Assembly: GCF_002127325.2 (NCBI RefSeq)
Contig: NC_035440.2
Location: 70,369,819-70,433,818, forward strand
From: Helianthus annuus
Taxonomy: Eukaryota > Streptophyta > Magnoliopsida > Asterales > Asteraceae
Direction of reading: 5' to 3'
Length of the DNA: 64,000 nucleotides
Shown: piece by piece, positions 23,181 through 35,170 of the stretch
How the letters are laid out: every line of letters begins with the position of its first letter
Numbering within the stretch: position 1 is the stretch's first letter
Translations under genes and position numbers: made by a program
Notes under the pieces: model-generated
What the model saw: only the letters and a program-made list of their open reading frames with translations
Databases searched by the model: none
Told to the model about the DNA's origin: nothing

Positions 23181-23513
23181 TCATGCCACCGGTTCCGTCA
23201 CGTTAATTCTCTGATCACAATAAGGTACCAAGTTATCATCACCCTCTTCGCCTTGTTTCTGTTATGTGCTAATTAAATTTTGGCTATCTTCACAACCCTG
23301 ATCGAAACCGGCTGTTGGACTCCGCCGTGACTGTTAGCGCATCGATCAGGTCAATTTGATTCGTGACCTGAGTGTCAGAATCAGTTTGTTCTTTTGAATA
23401 CCACTTCTTAAAAACCTTGTTTTAATAGTTTATTGATTCGTTTTCGTGATTGGCGCATCAGGCGGTCGCTTTAACTCGGTTCAGATTGATCATTCGAGAA
23501 GAAGGATGGTGGG

Positions 23514-23605
23514 CGAGTGGATGATTTTGGAGAAGTATAAAGACATGGATGATTATGGTGAAATAGGGTTTTAAAAAAGGTTAAATGAGTTTATATAATG
23601 TGTTA
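23514..23605 (-). repeat. Right terminal inverted repeat, inner portion
   Basis: It is the reverse complement of about 15869-15955 of the left arm, including GAGTGGATGATTTTGGAGAA. It ends at the A immediately before the Helitron. Confidence 0.85.
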
Positions 23606-25929
23606 CTAGTGGGAATGCCCGCACGTTGCAGCGGGTGTTCGGACTAATATCATATTCAATTATAATGTCTATTACGAGCCACCATACATGAATTTATGTA
23701 AGTTTCACATATTTTCAATTGTGTGCCTCAACAATGGCTTCCAAAGAAAATAAAAGAACTTAAAATTTACATATCCATTTTCATCGTAATATTCTAAATC
23801 TCTACTAAATGAATTCAGTGACTAAATGTAATTTTATATATTAATGGTATTAGTTTCTCCCCGCGCTTCGCGGCGGGAGTGTCGTCGTTTTCTTTCACAC
23901 GCAACGTGGCAAGAGTTTGGTCGTTATCTGGTTTGACCTGCCGAAAATCATAAAGGTGAACACTGATACCGTTTCCATTAGCACAAAATACTGGCAATGA
24001 TGTTCTCTCATAAGTAGCTGGGTTCGTGCACACAATACTGCAACCGTAACGTCAATCGCTATAGCGTACGTTACCACATCAATCGCTATCGCGTACGTTA
24101 CCGAAAAAAATACTTGACTTTGGTTGAACTCTAGGTCTGATGGTGGCAAAAAGTTACAAAACTTAAAGAACGGGTTTCTAAAATTTACTTCCATATTAAT
24201 GATAGTTGTAATATTTTTTTTTCATAACGTTAAATTTCATAATTATTTACAAATAATGACAACAAATTATTATAATCTCCAAAAGTTCATTTTTAAAGTC
24301 TAGTTTATTTTAGGTTTCGGGGTTTGGTAAAAATTAGCTAACTTGTAAGAATTAATGAATGAAAAGTTTAGCTAGCATATATAGTTTTAGATTTCTATTA
24401 ATTAATTGTTTGATGATAAATCAAAACATATTTAGTTTCTAAATGCTCACCAGCCATGTGTCCAAGGTGAGTGACTGCTTGCCCACTTTTTCAAGCCCTC
24501 TGTGAAGCTATTGTGTTGATTTTTAGAATGAAAATTAGAGAAACAAATTAACTGGCATACTAAATCCAATAAAACAAATTCAATCTCAAGATGATGAGAA
24601 TGTAATGCAAACACAATTAAAAAGTGAAACAATTTACAAATTGTACTCATATAGTCCAAATAATAATACATGTTATCGTAAAAATAATAGTCTAACTATA
24701 TATCTTACCATTTAATAATACATTTTTATTTGCCAAAAAACACATTAATCCCACCTTTTTATAATACCTGTATTGTTTAAACCAACAAATGATAAGGCTC
24801 TAATGTCTGTCATCACAAATTATATGTACTATCTCAAATTAGAAAAAAACATAACTGGATTAATACAAAAACTAAGGCGTTACATTTGCTTATGACTATC
24901 ACTTTAATGTCATCTAATGACGAAACATATGGAGGTACCAAAACTGGTGCCATGAACAACATTTAAATCGTTGTTGGGTGGAACGGCTTTATTTCTGGTT
25001 TTGCCCCTAAAAAAGAGGTTAGAGAAATAAGCCAAAAATCTGTAGTAAAATATCTAGTGAATGTTGATAGCATCATAAAAGAAATTTATAATACCAAATA
25101 ATTATACATCTCAGTGACCAACCCCAAATTGATCAACTTTCTTTTGTATGCATTGCAGCGTTCATGATCTCCATTACTTACTGGTGATCGACCAGAGAAT
25201 CCGATGCATAAAAAGTGGTTTGTTTTAGTGTTTATTTATGATCGAAGCAACACGAGTTCTTAAGAATAAGAAACTTACCTTCAGTTTTCTACCGAGCTGG
25301 TGACGGATGAAACGGATAAGGGCCACGGCAGTAGCGCGGGGGTTAATTGACATGTATAGGTGAAGGTTTGAGAGAGCGGACATAGCTTGATATTGGGACT
25401 CATGTGGTCATATATGAAATATATAAATATACAGCTGAAGGTTCAAATGATTTTATAACTCATCAGTTACAAGTTGGGGTTATTAACACCATAATGAGAA
25501 ATGGTAAGACTAACTCATAAATGACTGATGACGGTTGATTGGCTTATAAGGTAGTATAGATTATAGATAGTATAGATATAGTCCATATAAATCTATTTAT
25601 TATATTTATACATACTATTAAATCGTGAAAATCCCAAAGGTTGCATGTCTAACCTTAATTTAATCAGTTAATTCCTTTAATTATTATAAAACTTTTATTT
25701 AGTTTCTTAATTTAATTCAATTAATGGAAGACATAAGAGGGCATGGATTCCATTGATGAAATGTCTAGATTGCCCTCAAAGTGTCTTAAAACTTTGGATA
25801 ATATCCAAGTTTCCCCCCTCTAAAATGGCTTGCTTCATTTGTACATGGTGCTTCAAGATTTGTACCTATGGCAAAATTATGAAAAAGGTAGAAAACCCAG
25901 TTCTCTTAATAAGGTATTATAGATATAGA
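23606..25929 (-). mobile_element. Non-autonomous Helitron, 2.3 kb, precisely bounded
   Basis: Read on the minus strand the element starts TCTATATCTATAATACC and ends with a CCCGC...GCGGG hairpin, an eight-base spacer and CTAG. It sits between a host A (23605) and host T (25930). Joining those flanks reproduces TGTTATAAGAATGG, which the other arm of the surrounding inverted repeat carries uninterrupted in reverse complement (about 15860-15873). That is the canonical A^T Helitron insertion without target duplication. No Rep/helicase is present. A second 3'-end-like structure lies inside at 23850. Confidence 0.85.
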
Positions 25930-26140
25930 TAAGAATGGATCAAAATGGCAAGTTAAAAGGTTTAAAATGAAAATGCCCAAAATACCCCTAGTTAAAACTA
26001 GGGTTTTTAGATGGAGTTATGCGATGCAATCAAAATGACAACAAAATGGAAAACTCAGGAACTCAGGGGCAAGAAAAAAACTATTTGGACTAAATTAGCA
26101 AATTGGGACAAATCTCAGGGACTAAAATGACAATTTACTC
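25930..26140 (-). repeat. Right terminal inverted repeat, outer portion
   Basis: Reverse complement of about 15655-15868; ends CAATTTACTC, followed by the TTTGTTAGG target duplication. Confidence 0.85.
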
Positions 26141-26149
26141 TTTGTTAGG

Positions 26150-29100
26150 TTAAGTGTATTTTCTACTTTTTAGGTATTTGTTTTTCTTTTTATAAAGAGT
26201 AAAACGTCAACATGGTTCCTCATTTTTTGACATATTTGCTTGTTCTATCCAAAACGACTTTTTTTGTGCATTTGAGGCATTCAGGTTTGTGTGTTATTGT
26301 CATTTCCATCCAATTCACTAACGTTGTTAGTTTTTTCTGTTAACTCCGGGGAAATTTAGACATTTTACCATTTTTCTTTGTTTTTTTTATTTTCTTTTTT
26401 ATATTCTTTTTAACATATACTCATCGAGGTCATAATAGAAATATATGTGTTCTAGAACCGATTACAAAAATATATTATTTATATGTAGTCGTAAGAATAT
26501 GTTATCTTAAAATATACTTTCCGGAAAAACCGACAAAATATCAAGTGTGAAATAATCGAAAGATAAGTATACACATACGTACATATACGTGCCTATGTAT
26601 ACCACACTTAGTAAATACAAGGTTATATGTAGTATACATGTACAAATACACGATACATGAACTAATTGGAAAAGTATATATATAAATATGTATACGTATA
26701 CAAGGAAGTTAAACGAAACATGAGTGACAGCAAACGGGTTACGACGAGTAAACAAGGATAATGTACATGTATGTGAAGCAATATTTCACAATGTGAGAAT
26801 ATATATTTTTGGACATAAAAATATATTATTACTAAATCGAAACGATCGTGCGTAGACACAGATATACACAAGGGGCTAGACCCCGGATACAATACATACA
26901 AAGGTACATGTACATGTATGTAGTATGCATGTATACATATTCGGATAATCACCTACCAATGAGTCTAAACAGACCAGGGATTTCGAAACGAAAAAAACTA
27001 TATAAAGTCTTAACAAGAATTGGTGAAAGACTTGTACACGAAACAAACGATTAAACCTAAGCGTCTTAATGAGGTTGGACACTTGTAGGTCGGAAACGAT
27101 TAATTGGATATTGAGCATTACTAGCAGTTGCACGGAACACAAGTAGTGAGTTTCACCGCCTCTCTTTTTAAATATTTTGTTTACAAAAATTAGGAAGAGA
27201 TACATGTTGCTCAAATGGTATAATAGTTAGGGAATGAAATCAACTAGATCATTACGTGTGCATAAGTGGTAGTGCTTAGTAGCCATTAATCACATCACTA
27301 ACCGCGGAACAATCGGGTAGATCTATCGAGTCTGGGCAAGCTCCACTCCTTGTCCGTGAGACCCTATGGGAGTGCTTTTGTGTCCTACTAGTCGCGCGTC
27401 ACTAGAATTTAGTGATTCGGTATGACGGAACGAACATTGTCAAGGTTTGGTTACTAGCTTATGTCAACACATACAGTAATGTCCTTGTAAAACATTAATT
27501 TGATCAAAAAATCTCATTGACTACCGGTTTATTCAAAAGTTTATCAAATCTTTTCTTTAAAGATTTATTTGTGTCAAGAAAACCTTTGAACTCACCGACG
27601 TTATGTTGACGTTTTACTTAACATATATTTGAGGGAAATAAACGGCGTCACATAGTTTGGAACACAAGGACTAGGATTGCATAAACGATGTCATTTTGGG
27701 GATTTGTCTTATATCTCTCGCCTTCGTGCGATGAAAAATAGGCCAAAGCCTAGTTTATTTGGCCTAGTTTATTTTTACTATTATTTTGTTTAAAGGTACA
27801 TTGTGAAACTTGAAGTATTTGGTTTCATCTATCCAAGCAATAATACTATGGTTTTGTGAACTCCTATATAAGTAATATAAATTTGGCATCGTTGGTTTAT
27901 TTTTTTAAAATCATGTAGACGTTTACTATCGAATGCTATGAAAACCTTTCGTGGTTGCACCTCGCGCTTCCGCCTCAAGCAGAGTGTACAGAAATAGATA
28001 TTCTTTTGATAATATAGTGTTTTTCATGATTGATTACAACTTAGTTCTAACTAGTAATTTACATGTCGTGCGTTGCGGCAAGGTAATGCACCTATTTAGT
28101 AATTTAAGGAGAGGGTCATGCGGCGGTGCAGTGCACTCAAACGCTATCAATGAAGTTTGTTCAACTGGTTACAAAACAAGAGTATTGCCAGTAGCAAGGG
28201 CGTGCCCAAACTTTCATAATGGTTCACCTATTTTCAATAGTATTTTCAGTTGTCTTGGGGCCCTCATGCCTTGGCGATTATAAGAAAACCAACTGCATAC
28301 CATTAAATTACTAACGCAACTACATACCATAAATTTACAAAAGAAACCAAAATTACTATAATTGCATACCATATCATCTAAATACTTTTCAGGTAACACA
28401 ATATTTTCTTTAGAAACAAGATACAACCTGCCTAGATCCATTTCTAAGTAAACAAATGAGATTAAAAGTTGCTCATTAAGGAGTGCCAGTGACAAAGCAT
28501 CGACTCTGACCACCTTCTCTACAAACTTCTACTCTTTCTCCCGGAGCCGCCAAGGCCAAAATGTCGAGGATCACATAGTGTCGTTAAAGAGTTTCCTGCG
28601 AAGAAAAAATGTTTTCTACTCTCTTTATAGAAAACGAGAACCATCATGTAACGCAGTTGAGGGTGTAATTCCCTACGTATCACCGACCCTAACTTGCTCA
28701 ACAATGTCATGGTGTAGAATGACATCCAGCAAATATCAAATATGTAACCGTTTTGCTATATATTTTAGCATTCATGTTAAGAAAACCCAACTAAAAAACA
28801 CTAATCTTCAATATCGTTTAGTATCAGGAGTCAATTTCTCTCTTCCAATCCCACATGAACATGATTTATGTCTATTTTTTTGATTCTTCGAGAAACTAAA
28901 AACGTATTTTTTGCTTTTCACGTTCAAAGAGATGAGGAAACAGATCCTTTAAAGGTTTGTGACCATCCCTCCTACTATTTTATTATTGTCCGTTTTTACA
29001 AAAGTGGCTCACATACCCGAGAGCTTGGTATTTTTCCAAAATTGCACAAATTAGCATAACTCACATACCCGATAGCTTTGAACATTTAAAAAAACGTAAA

Positions 29101-29180
29101 ATGGGAGGATCCCTTGTACAACTTTAAATTAAAGCGTCCCCCCAAACGAAAGGGTTTAATCCTTCCGTACACTTGATTTC
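26150..29180. other. Unassigned repeat-like DNA
   Basis: No gene could be supported; open frames here are short and change strand at random. AT-rich with runs of TATAC/TACATG steps (26560-26950). A-CTAG-T at 28050-28055 with GTCGTGCGTTGCGGC next to it resembles a minus-strand Helitron 3' end, but no matching 5' end was found. The stretch just downstream of the AGO1 gene (29000-29180) shows nothing specific. Confidence 0.4.
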
Positions 29181-29514
29181 TGTTTGAACCTGTTAATGGT
29201 ATTTAGAACAATGGAGCAGTCCAATTCTGTTTGTTTTCAACATACAGAACCGGTCCTGTCCATGTTGGGGTTAGTTTCTAACATTCCACAACAATTAATA
29301 AAAACACAAAGAGACATTAATAAACCACAAGATAGTCATCAAACAAGAAGATTCAGAGGTTTAAAGTTTGAAAACAGAGTGCACACACAAGTAGGGTAAC
29401 AAAGCAAAGCAAACAAACCCAATAGAATCCCACTTATAGCAAAAGCTATTTGTAGAGCCTAGAGAGGGTGTGATGTTATTTTAACGCAGCATTAGGGTCT
29501 AGGGAGATGAAATT
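29181..29514 (-). other. AGO1: Likely 3' UTR of ARGONAUTE1
   Basis: The first ~330 bases beyond the stop codon are T-rich on the gene strand with TTTGTTTGCTTTGC-type tracts, as expected for a plant 3' UTR. The end point is a guess because no strong poly(A) signal stands out. Confidence 0.4.
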
Positions 29515-32500
29515 TTAACAGTAAAACATAACACGCTTGACATTCGGCTTGAGGGCAGGGAGTGGTCTAACCGCAGCATTAGACCCTGGCACACGTGTGG
29601 TCCTTCCGCCCTGCTGCATCCCACGACCACTAGTCATAGAACCACTGTCTGATGTGTCCGCCTCCATGTAAAAGCGCGCTCGAAAGGCAGCGAGATGAGC
29701 ATAGTAGGCCGGTGGTACTGTATAACACAAATAACACTCCATTAATAAACCTCCTAACCAACCAACCAACCAACCATGCAAAGTGAACTTACCAATGGAG
29801 ACAGAACGTGTGCACCTTGCATATCTGTCAAACCAACCAATCATAGAAAAATTAGTTCCAATAAAAAATGAAATTCAGATTCAGACGATAAGAGACAGAG
29901 GGTCATACGTGTAGCAGAGATTATTTGTTAGCGTCTGTAGAGCATCAGCTTGAAACTTGTTCTCATCCCAGAGCACATGGTAATGGGCTGGGCGGCTAGT
30001 ACCCTGTTCCACAAATAAAAATAGGCTTTTAGTAATAGTTCTGGCTTCCAATTTCATTACCACAACTTGTGCCAATATTCAAACGTAATGAATGCATACT
30101 TGAATGCCAGCATGGCTGCACAGGTAGAAATCAAACTCTGTAGGATGACATATCTTGGAATCCACAACCGTGCCTGCAAGCAATATTATAAATATAAATT
30201 AGAGACGAATAGGTTGGTTGTAGACTTTTTACAAACTCATACTCATATGGGCTGGCTATTGGTATGTGTCTTACCTGGCAGAATATTTCCGCTCCTGTCA
30301 GTAGAATTGCGATCTTGATGGCTGTTGGCAAATAACCTGGTGTGATGACGTTTTTGCACCACCACAAATGTTACCGGAGGCTGATAATTTGGCTCCAGTG
30401 ATGCACATGCCTGATACAAGTTAAAACTGAATTATCACAGTACTAACAATAAGATAGTTGATCAACTGAAATGACAGAATTAAGTATTATCACCTTACGA
30501 ATCGCATCAAGCTCATAAAGTAGAACTTGATAAAACTGGCCTTCACTCACCCCATCCCTACATGGTGTACATCATCAGAAAAGCAAGTGATACAGCAGCA
30601 TAATGACTAAATACCTACCTATAGAAAATAATTCGTTGTGGCTTTTGCCCAGTTGCTCTATGGAAAGATATGAGGAGCTCCCTGTTGTTTCATTGCATAA
30701 CAACTTATTATTCGCAAAATAAAAATCAACACAACTTATTATGCACGTGGGCTAACTAGTGAAAATATATACTTGATCATGCCGCCAGACATTTTGCCTT
30801 TGTTTGGGTCTTGCCATTCCTTGAATAGATCTTGGATAAGTTCTTGGCGGTGGGCTTGTGCACAAACCAATCCAGCATACTTTGTTATCTCAGGCCAATC
30901 CTGAGAAGCAACAACCTACACAAACACCAGAAATCAATCAAATCAGTAGGAGCAATCAAATTGTTATATAATATATATATATATATATGAAAAGAGTAGT
31001 TATGATGATACTTACAGCTGCAATTGAGGGGCTTGAATCTTCCCCCGGGTGGGGATGTGTAACATCAGCCCCAAAGATGATAGTAGGAACATCGCTGACG
31101 TTAGGGATTCTCCTTGAGATTGCATCACGAAGGACCGTGTTCCTTCCTCCAACCTTCACATTAATCTTCAAAGCAACGTTTGCCAGGTACTGCTTACTCA
31201 TCTTAAACACATGTTTTGTCAGACAACACTGAGAAACAATCCCAAGTTCGGTCTCACAGATTCGTTTCAGATCACCTGCAACACAACACATTAAATGTAT
31301 AATAATCACAACACGAACAACTGACAGGCAAAACATACCATAAAGCGAGCCATTGTTGTCTGGGAGAATGACTATGAGCAAATCAAGCTCCCTTTTTTGA
31401 GGTTGAAGCTTAGTCATGGCATCATGGAAACGACCTTTCAACACCCTCTCCACGTGTTCAGGACGACCACTAAGTGCTGGAAGCACGGGATCTGGATTAA
31501 ATGCCTGCATGCATCAAAGTTAAACAGCTCAAAAGACATTTGAATTGAAGATAAATGTAAATTTCTTGACGTACCATGCCAGAAATAGTACACATTTGGG
31601 CAAGCTCTTTGCAGAACGTATGAGCAGTATTATCTTGCACATTGCGGGCGAAATTTATGCATATCCAGCTGGCAACTCTCCCCCCATTAACCATTTTCTG
31701 TACCAAGTTTTCAGAATTATATCATGTAACTAACCAATAAAACTAGAGTAATCAGAAGACAACTTCCAATAGCAGACATCCACAGTAGCGACGCCATAAC
31801 TTTAAAAACAGGCAGATGCATGATCCAACAATTAACTTATCACTATACAATGACCCAATACTAGAGCCTTGAGACGGCGCAACTTAACAAAATTTTAGTA
31901 CATTTTAACTAAGAAAGAATAGGATGAATGAAAATATATGTTGAACTTCTTAATACTTTATAAGCATTGACCGCTGTAAATACATACATTGACATAAAAC
32001 AAAAGGCAAATCCGTTGTTGACTTGTTGTGACATAATTACAAATTGAAAAGACAGTTAGTTACCTTATTCATCATATTCCATTGACCTACTTGAGGCAAA
32101 CAGTCCTTCTCACGGCCCGTGTCATGGTACTTGAGCTACAATTGCAAAATATCTGTCAGAAATATGTACACACACTTAAAAGCAGACAAACAACTATTTA
32201 CCCAAGGTGGAGGCAGTATCCTAGCTTCAACAGAGGCCAAGTTCCTACTAATTTTAATCCCAAACTCCTTTGCATAGTCATCATTATCATAATTATTGTG
32301 AGTCACTGTCTGCAGAAGCACCAGACATATTAGCCAGCTAAGAGAACAAATCTACAATATAAACTTTGCAAACCTTTAGGATGTCCCTCTCTCTATCCTG
32401 AGGACGCTGGCAGGTGACTTTCAGTAGGGCCGTAATTTGTCTCTCATTCAGCCTCTTTGAGTACCTTTGACCCTCAACAATCTTGCACACCTGAAAATTT

Positions 32501-34630
32501 ATTTAACTTTAATATTGTTAGACTGGTTAAACCAAAAGAAAAGGATACCAAGTTATTTACAAACCTCCATAGGCAAATAGTTCGGTCTCTGAGTATTTCC
32601 CACTTGCAGGCATGGCCATTGTACGTGTTGGATAGCGAAACCATATGTCTCGCGGAAGTACTCCACCACAGATTTCATTGTACCTCTTTCATCCACTGGA
32701 AAACTGTTTTATATTAAACAAAAAGTGTCTTAGCTTACAAAATAATAATCACGTAAACCACAAGCAAAAACAATTTCCAACCAGCCATTAGTTCTTACTT
32801 GAGTTCTCGTGTTGCCTGAGCAGTTAACCCAGATATGCGATACTTCCTACGCATGTTACCACGGTGCGTAACTTCAACCTTGACTCCTCTTAGTGCTTTT
32901 TTAATCTATCGAAGAATAACAAAATACACAAGTGTTTGTTCAACTTCATCAAACGACATGCATTGCCCCATAAAAACAAGCAAGATTATATGAACCAAAA
33001 GAACTGAAGTTTGAATCAAAGTATGGTCATATTAGTTGTCAAAGTGTTGAAGGTAAACTGTAAATAACCCATTTGTTTTACTCAACAAGCCATTACGATT
33101 ATAAGCAAACACCATCTGGATGAAGAGCCTAACCTTAACCCGATCAGAATCAGATAACGGTCTTGCTGAGACGTCCCTGTTCAGAAGCTGGGTTACAAAG
33201 TCAATTACAGGCAGGGGCTCAATGAAGGCAGTTGAGGACATATCTGCAGCACAAAAATGACAGGTTCGGTGTGAGAGACCATCGTATTCAGACAACAATG
33301 TAAGAAAAACAAAAGGATGAGATGATACAAACCAATATTGAGGGACAGCCCCATCTGAGTAGGGCGTATGCTCTGATAGAAGCCACGCCAACTTTCCAGC
33401 CCGTCACCCAACGGTTGCCTTTGCCCCAGATGAGGGTCATAGAACGATCGGCCCACGGGTGTGTACCTATATAAGACCCATCAGTGACATACCATAATAT
33501 GTGGTTAAGGACTTAAGGATACAAATCATTCTTACCGGCTAGTGGGCAACTCGCGAAGGACAATATCCAGCACCTGAAGTGCTTCTTGTGGAGCATCAGC
33601 TTGCCTTCCCTGCAAAAACAATCCTAGGTGATGCAAGTCAGCACGTGAAGCCAACTTGATTGCAACTTTGAACTCCCTCTCTCTCCTGGGGCCACCTGAC
33701 CCATCATCTTCATCAAGTAGGGTAATTTTAAAGTCTTTTGAGACAAAAGGGAGAGGGCCAGCTGTATACAGACTCTTTCTTCCATCATATGCAGGAAGCC
33801 GCTTCCCAAGATGAGAAACCTTATAAAGCTTGACCAGCTGTGCTATCACAGCTCGATTTACACCACGAGAGGTCACTTCAGGGGTAATAGTAACCTACCA
33901 CCATCCCATCACAACAGTTAGATGTAACAATACAAATAAAAACATTACAGTGTTTGAAGATACTCACATCATACTGGTGTAAATCCTTGTCAGGCAGTTG
34001 AGCAAAAAAATGATTGGCCTTAACAATGCACCTTGTTCCGAAGCTACCTTTTCCTGGGCGTAAAGGAAATCTCAGTGATTTGCTAGAAGCAGGTGCAGCT
34101 TGAACAGGGGGCTCGTCTTTCTGAACAGAGAGCTGAGCCATTTCCTCATGTAGGGTGCTAGATGAGCCCACTTCAGAAGGGTGGGGAGCCTGTGTAGCTT
34201 GGTGCAGCTCGGGAGTTGGTGTCATTGAAGGTCCACCAGCATACACAGGCCCACCTCGCGGAGACGGTGCAGTTCCTCTAGGAGTCGACCCTCTCCCTTG
34301 CTGTGGTTGATCCAGTGGCCCACCCTGTGTCATTGAAGGTCCACCAGCATACACAGGCCCACCTTGCGGAGACGGTGCAGTTCCTCTAGGAGTCGACCCT
34401 CTCCCTTGCGGTGGTTGATCCAGTGGCCCACCCTGTGGACGCGGTCCACCCCTTGGAGCCCACCCTCTTCCACCCTGTGGTCCTTGACCACCTCGGCCCC
34501 GTCCACCCTGCTGCTGCTGCGGCTGCTGTTGCTGTTGTGCTGGTGGACGTTGGGCAGCCGTCCCTTGCACAGCCTGAGACTCGGAACTCTCTCCTGCACT
34601 TGGAAGCTCGGTTCTCCTCTTCCTCACCAT
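29515..34630 (-). CDS. AGO1: ARGONAUTE1, small-RNA-guided slicer (20 coding exons)
   Basis: The exons join in frame to 1055 codons plus stop, close to the 1048 residues of Arabidopsis AGO1. The protein starts [10 protein letters not shown], has a Gln/Gly/Arg/Pro-rich disordered N-terminus (to about residue 190), then N, PAZ, MID and PIWI domains, and ends RVMFYC like other plant AGO1s. The slicer tetrad is complete: D770 (GADVTHPHP), E811 ([10 protein letters not shown]), D856 (FYRDGVSEG) and H996 (AYYAHLAAF). It binds miRNAs and siRNAs and cleaves or represses target RNAs in cytoplasm and nucleus. Start chosen at the conserved MVRKRR; a further in-frame upstream ATG at 34690 lies beyond the leader acceptor site. 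It is the only intact host gene in the window. Small family departures, such as NVSDVP before the first catalytic Asp, leave open whether it is one of several AGO1 copies. Confidence 0.97.
34195..34215 (-). promoter_or_regulatory. miR168 target site in AGO1 mRNA
   Basis: The plus strand here reads TAGCTTGGTGCAGCTCGGGA (plus one G), which differs from miR168 (recalled sequence) at positions 2, 14 and 21 only, so the mRNA pairs with miR168. Arabidopsis AGO1 has the same mismatches at 2 and 14. The site encodes PELHQAT, about codons 139-145. In plants miR168 loaded in AGO1 cleaves AGO1 mRNA, a feedback that sets AGO1 dose. Confidence 0.93.
34223..34438 (-). repeat. Tandem 108-bp (36-codon) duplication in AGO1 exon 1
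   Basis: 34223-34330 and 34331-34438 are direct repeats; I see only about two base differences. Each unit encodes a Gly/Pro/Arg-rich stretch containing [13 protein letters not shown] and [10 protein letters not shown] (about residues 65-100 and 101-136). Reading frame is kept. The repeat ends eight bases before the miR168 site. Confidence 0.9.
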
Positions 34631-35170
34631 GATGACAACTGAAAGGTGCAAAACATCAGTCAGTCTAGTTGACTTTGAAAACAAAAACAAAAAGAATCAT
34701 CAAAAGCATGATCAAAAAATAATAAAAACATGCATTACATGAATAGTAGCACTTAAACCCTAACTACGAAATAAATCACATAAACAAACAGAATCATGTA
34801 ACAGATCAACACCACATAATAAATAAACAAGTAAATCGTAACCAAAAAAAGCAGCACTTGAACCCTAACTACGAAAAAGGAAACCCTAGAAAAAGTCCTA
34901 GATACATCTGAGGGTAACGAACGAGCACGTAAACGAAGAGATCGGTGCAGATCAGGGTAGATAAGGCCGGCGAAGACGAAATAGTACAGATCTAACACAA
35001 GTAAAAGCGTATTAATAACCTAAATTAACGACTGGACTGTAAAGAATTTTGTACCTCCAAACGTTGTTGTTCTGAAAGAGCAAAGTAGATCGATTTGAAG
35101 GATGCGATGATTTGTAGAAGGTGAGCAAGAATTAGAATGCTCTTCGTCGTCCTGTACTACTAGTCAAGAG
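34631..35170 (-). promoter_or_regulatory. AGO1: AGO1 5' UTR with intron, and probable start region
   Basis: On the gene strand a pyrimidine-rich acceptor (TTTCAG at 34639-34644) lies eight bases before the start codon, and a GGAG-GTAC donor lies at 35055/35054. This predicts a 416-base leader intron (34639-35054) and a first non-coding exon beginning somewhere around 35100-35170. No clear TATA box is visible upstream. Leader introns are common in plant AGO1 genes. Confidence 0.6.

Larger units (their letters stand above)
15655..26140. mobile_element. Mutator-like element, 9-bp target duplication, heavily nested
   Basis: Inverted ends beginning GAGTAAATTG bound this 10.5-kb unit. It is flanked by the identical nonamer TTTGTTAGG at 15646-15654 and 26141-26149; a 9-bp duplication is the hallmark of Mutator-like elements. 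The inverted ends are about 300 bases, the left whole and the right split by a Helitron. Subtracting nested insertions (16029-22890 and 23606-25929) leaves about 1.3 kb, with no transposase. It is therefore non-autonomous, and its core at 22900-23513 may include acquired gene sequence. Confidence 0.85.
29515..34630 (-). other. AGO1: Exon map of ARGONAUTE1
   Basis: Coding exons from the start codon: 33968-34630, 33536-33894, 33333-33466, 33134-33243, 32799-32905, 32565-32703, 32374-32490, 32202-32309, 32064-32135, 31575-31697, 31339-31504, 31016-31275, 30773-30915, 30619-30681, 30494-30557, 30275-30410, 30100-30173, 29909-30003, 29793-29824, 29515-29717. Every intron reads GT at the donor and AG at the acceptor on the gene strand, and phases agree throughout. 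The longest intron (31698-32063) is only 366 bases. A short (TA)n tract lies in the intron at 30968-30988. Confidence 0.93.

Noticed and set aside
15201..26420. An outer inverted pair around the Mutator-like element (near 15235 and 26340)
   Set aside because: The two segments are similar but diverged and belong to a common plant repeat motif; no target duplication supports a larger element.
27218..27290. Possible tRNA-like segment (TGGTATAATAGTTAGGG)
   Set aside because: It resembles a D-arm only; no anticodon stem, T-arm or acceptor pairing follows.
26507..28883. Several open frames of 60-112 codons downstream of AGO1
   Set aside because: They overlap on both strands in AT-rich repeat-like DNA, with no domains, splice pattern or codon character.
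30956..31510. A separate 184-codon gene in the AGO1 region
   Set aside because: It is AGO1 exons 11 and 12 read through the intron that separates them and on into the next intron; family alignment and splice sites explain it.
33878..34690. Longer AGO1 start at 34690 adding 20 residues before MVRKRR
   Set aside because: A good splice acceptor lies between this ATG and the conserved start, so the upstream ATG is probably intronic.
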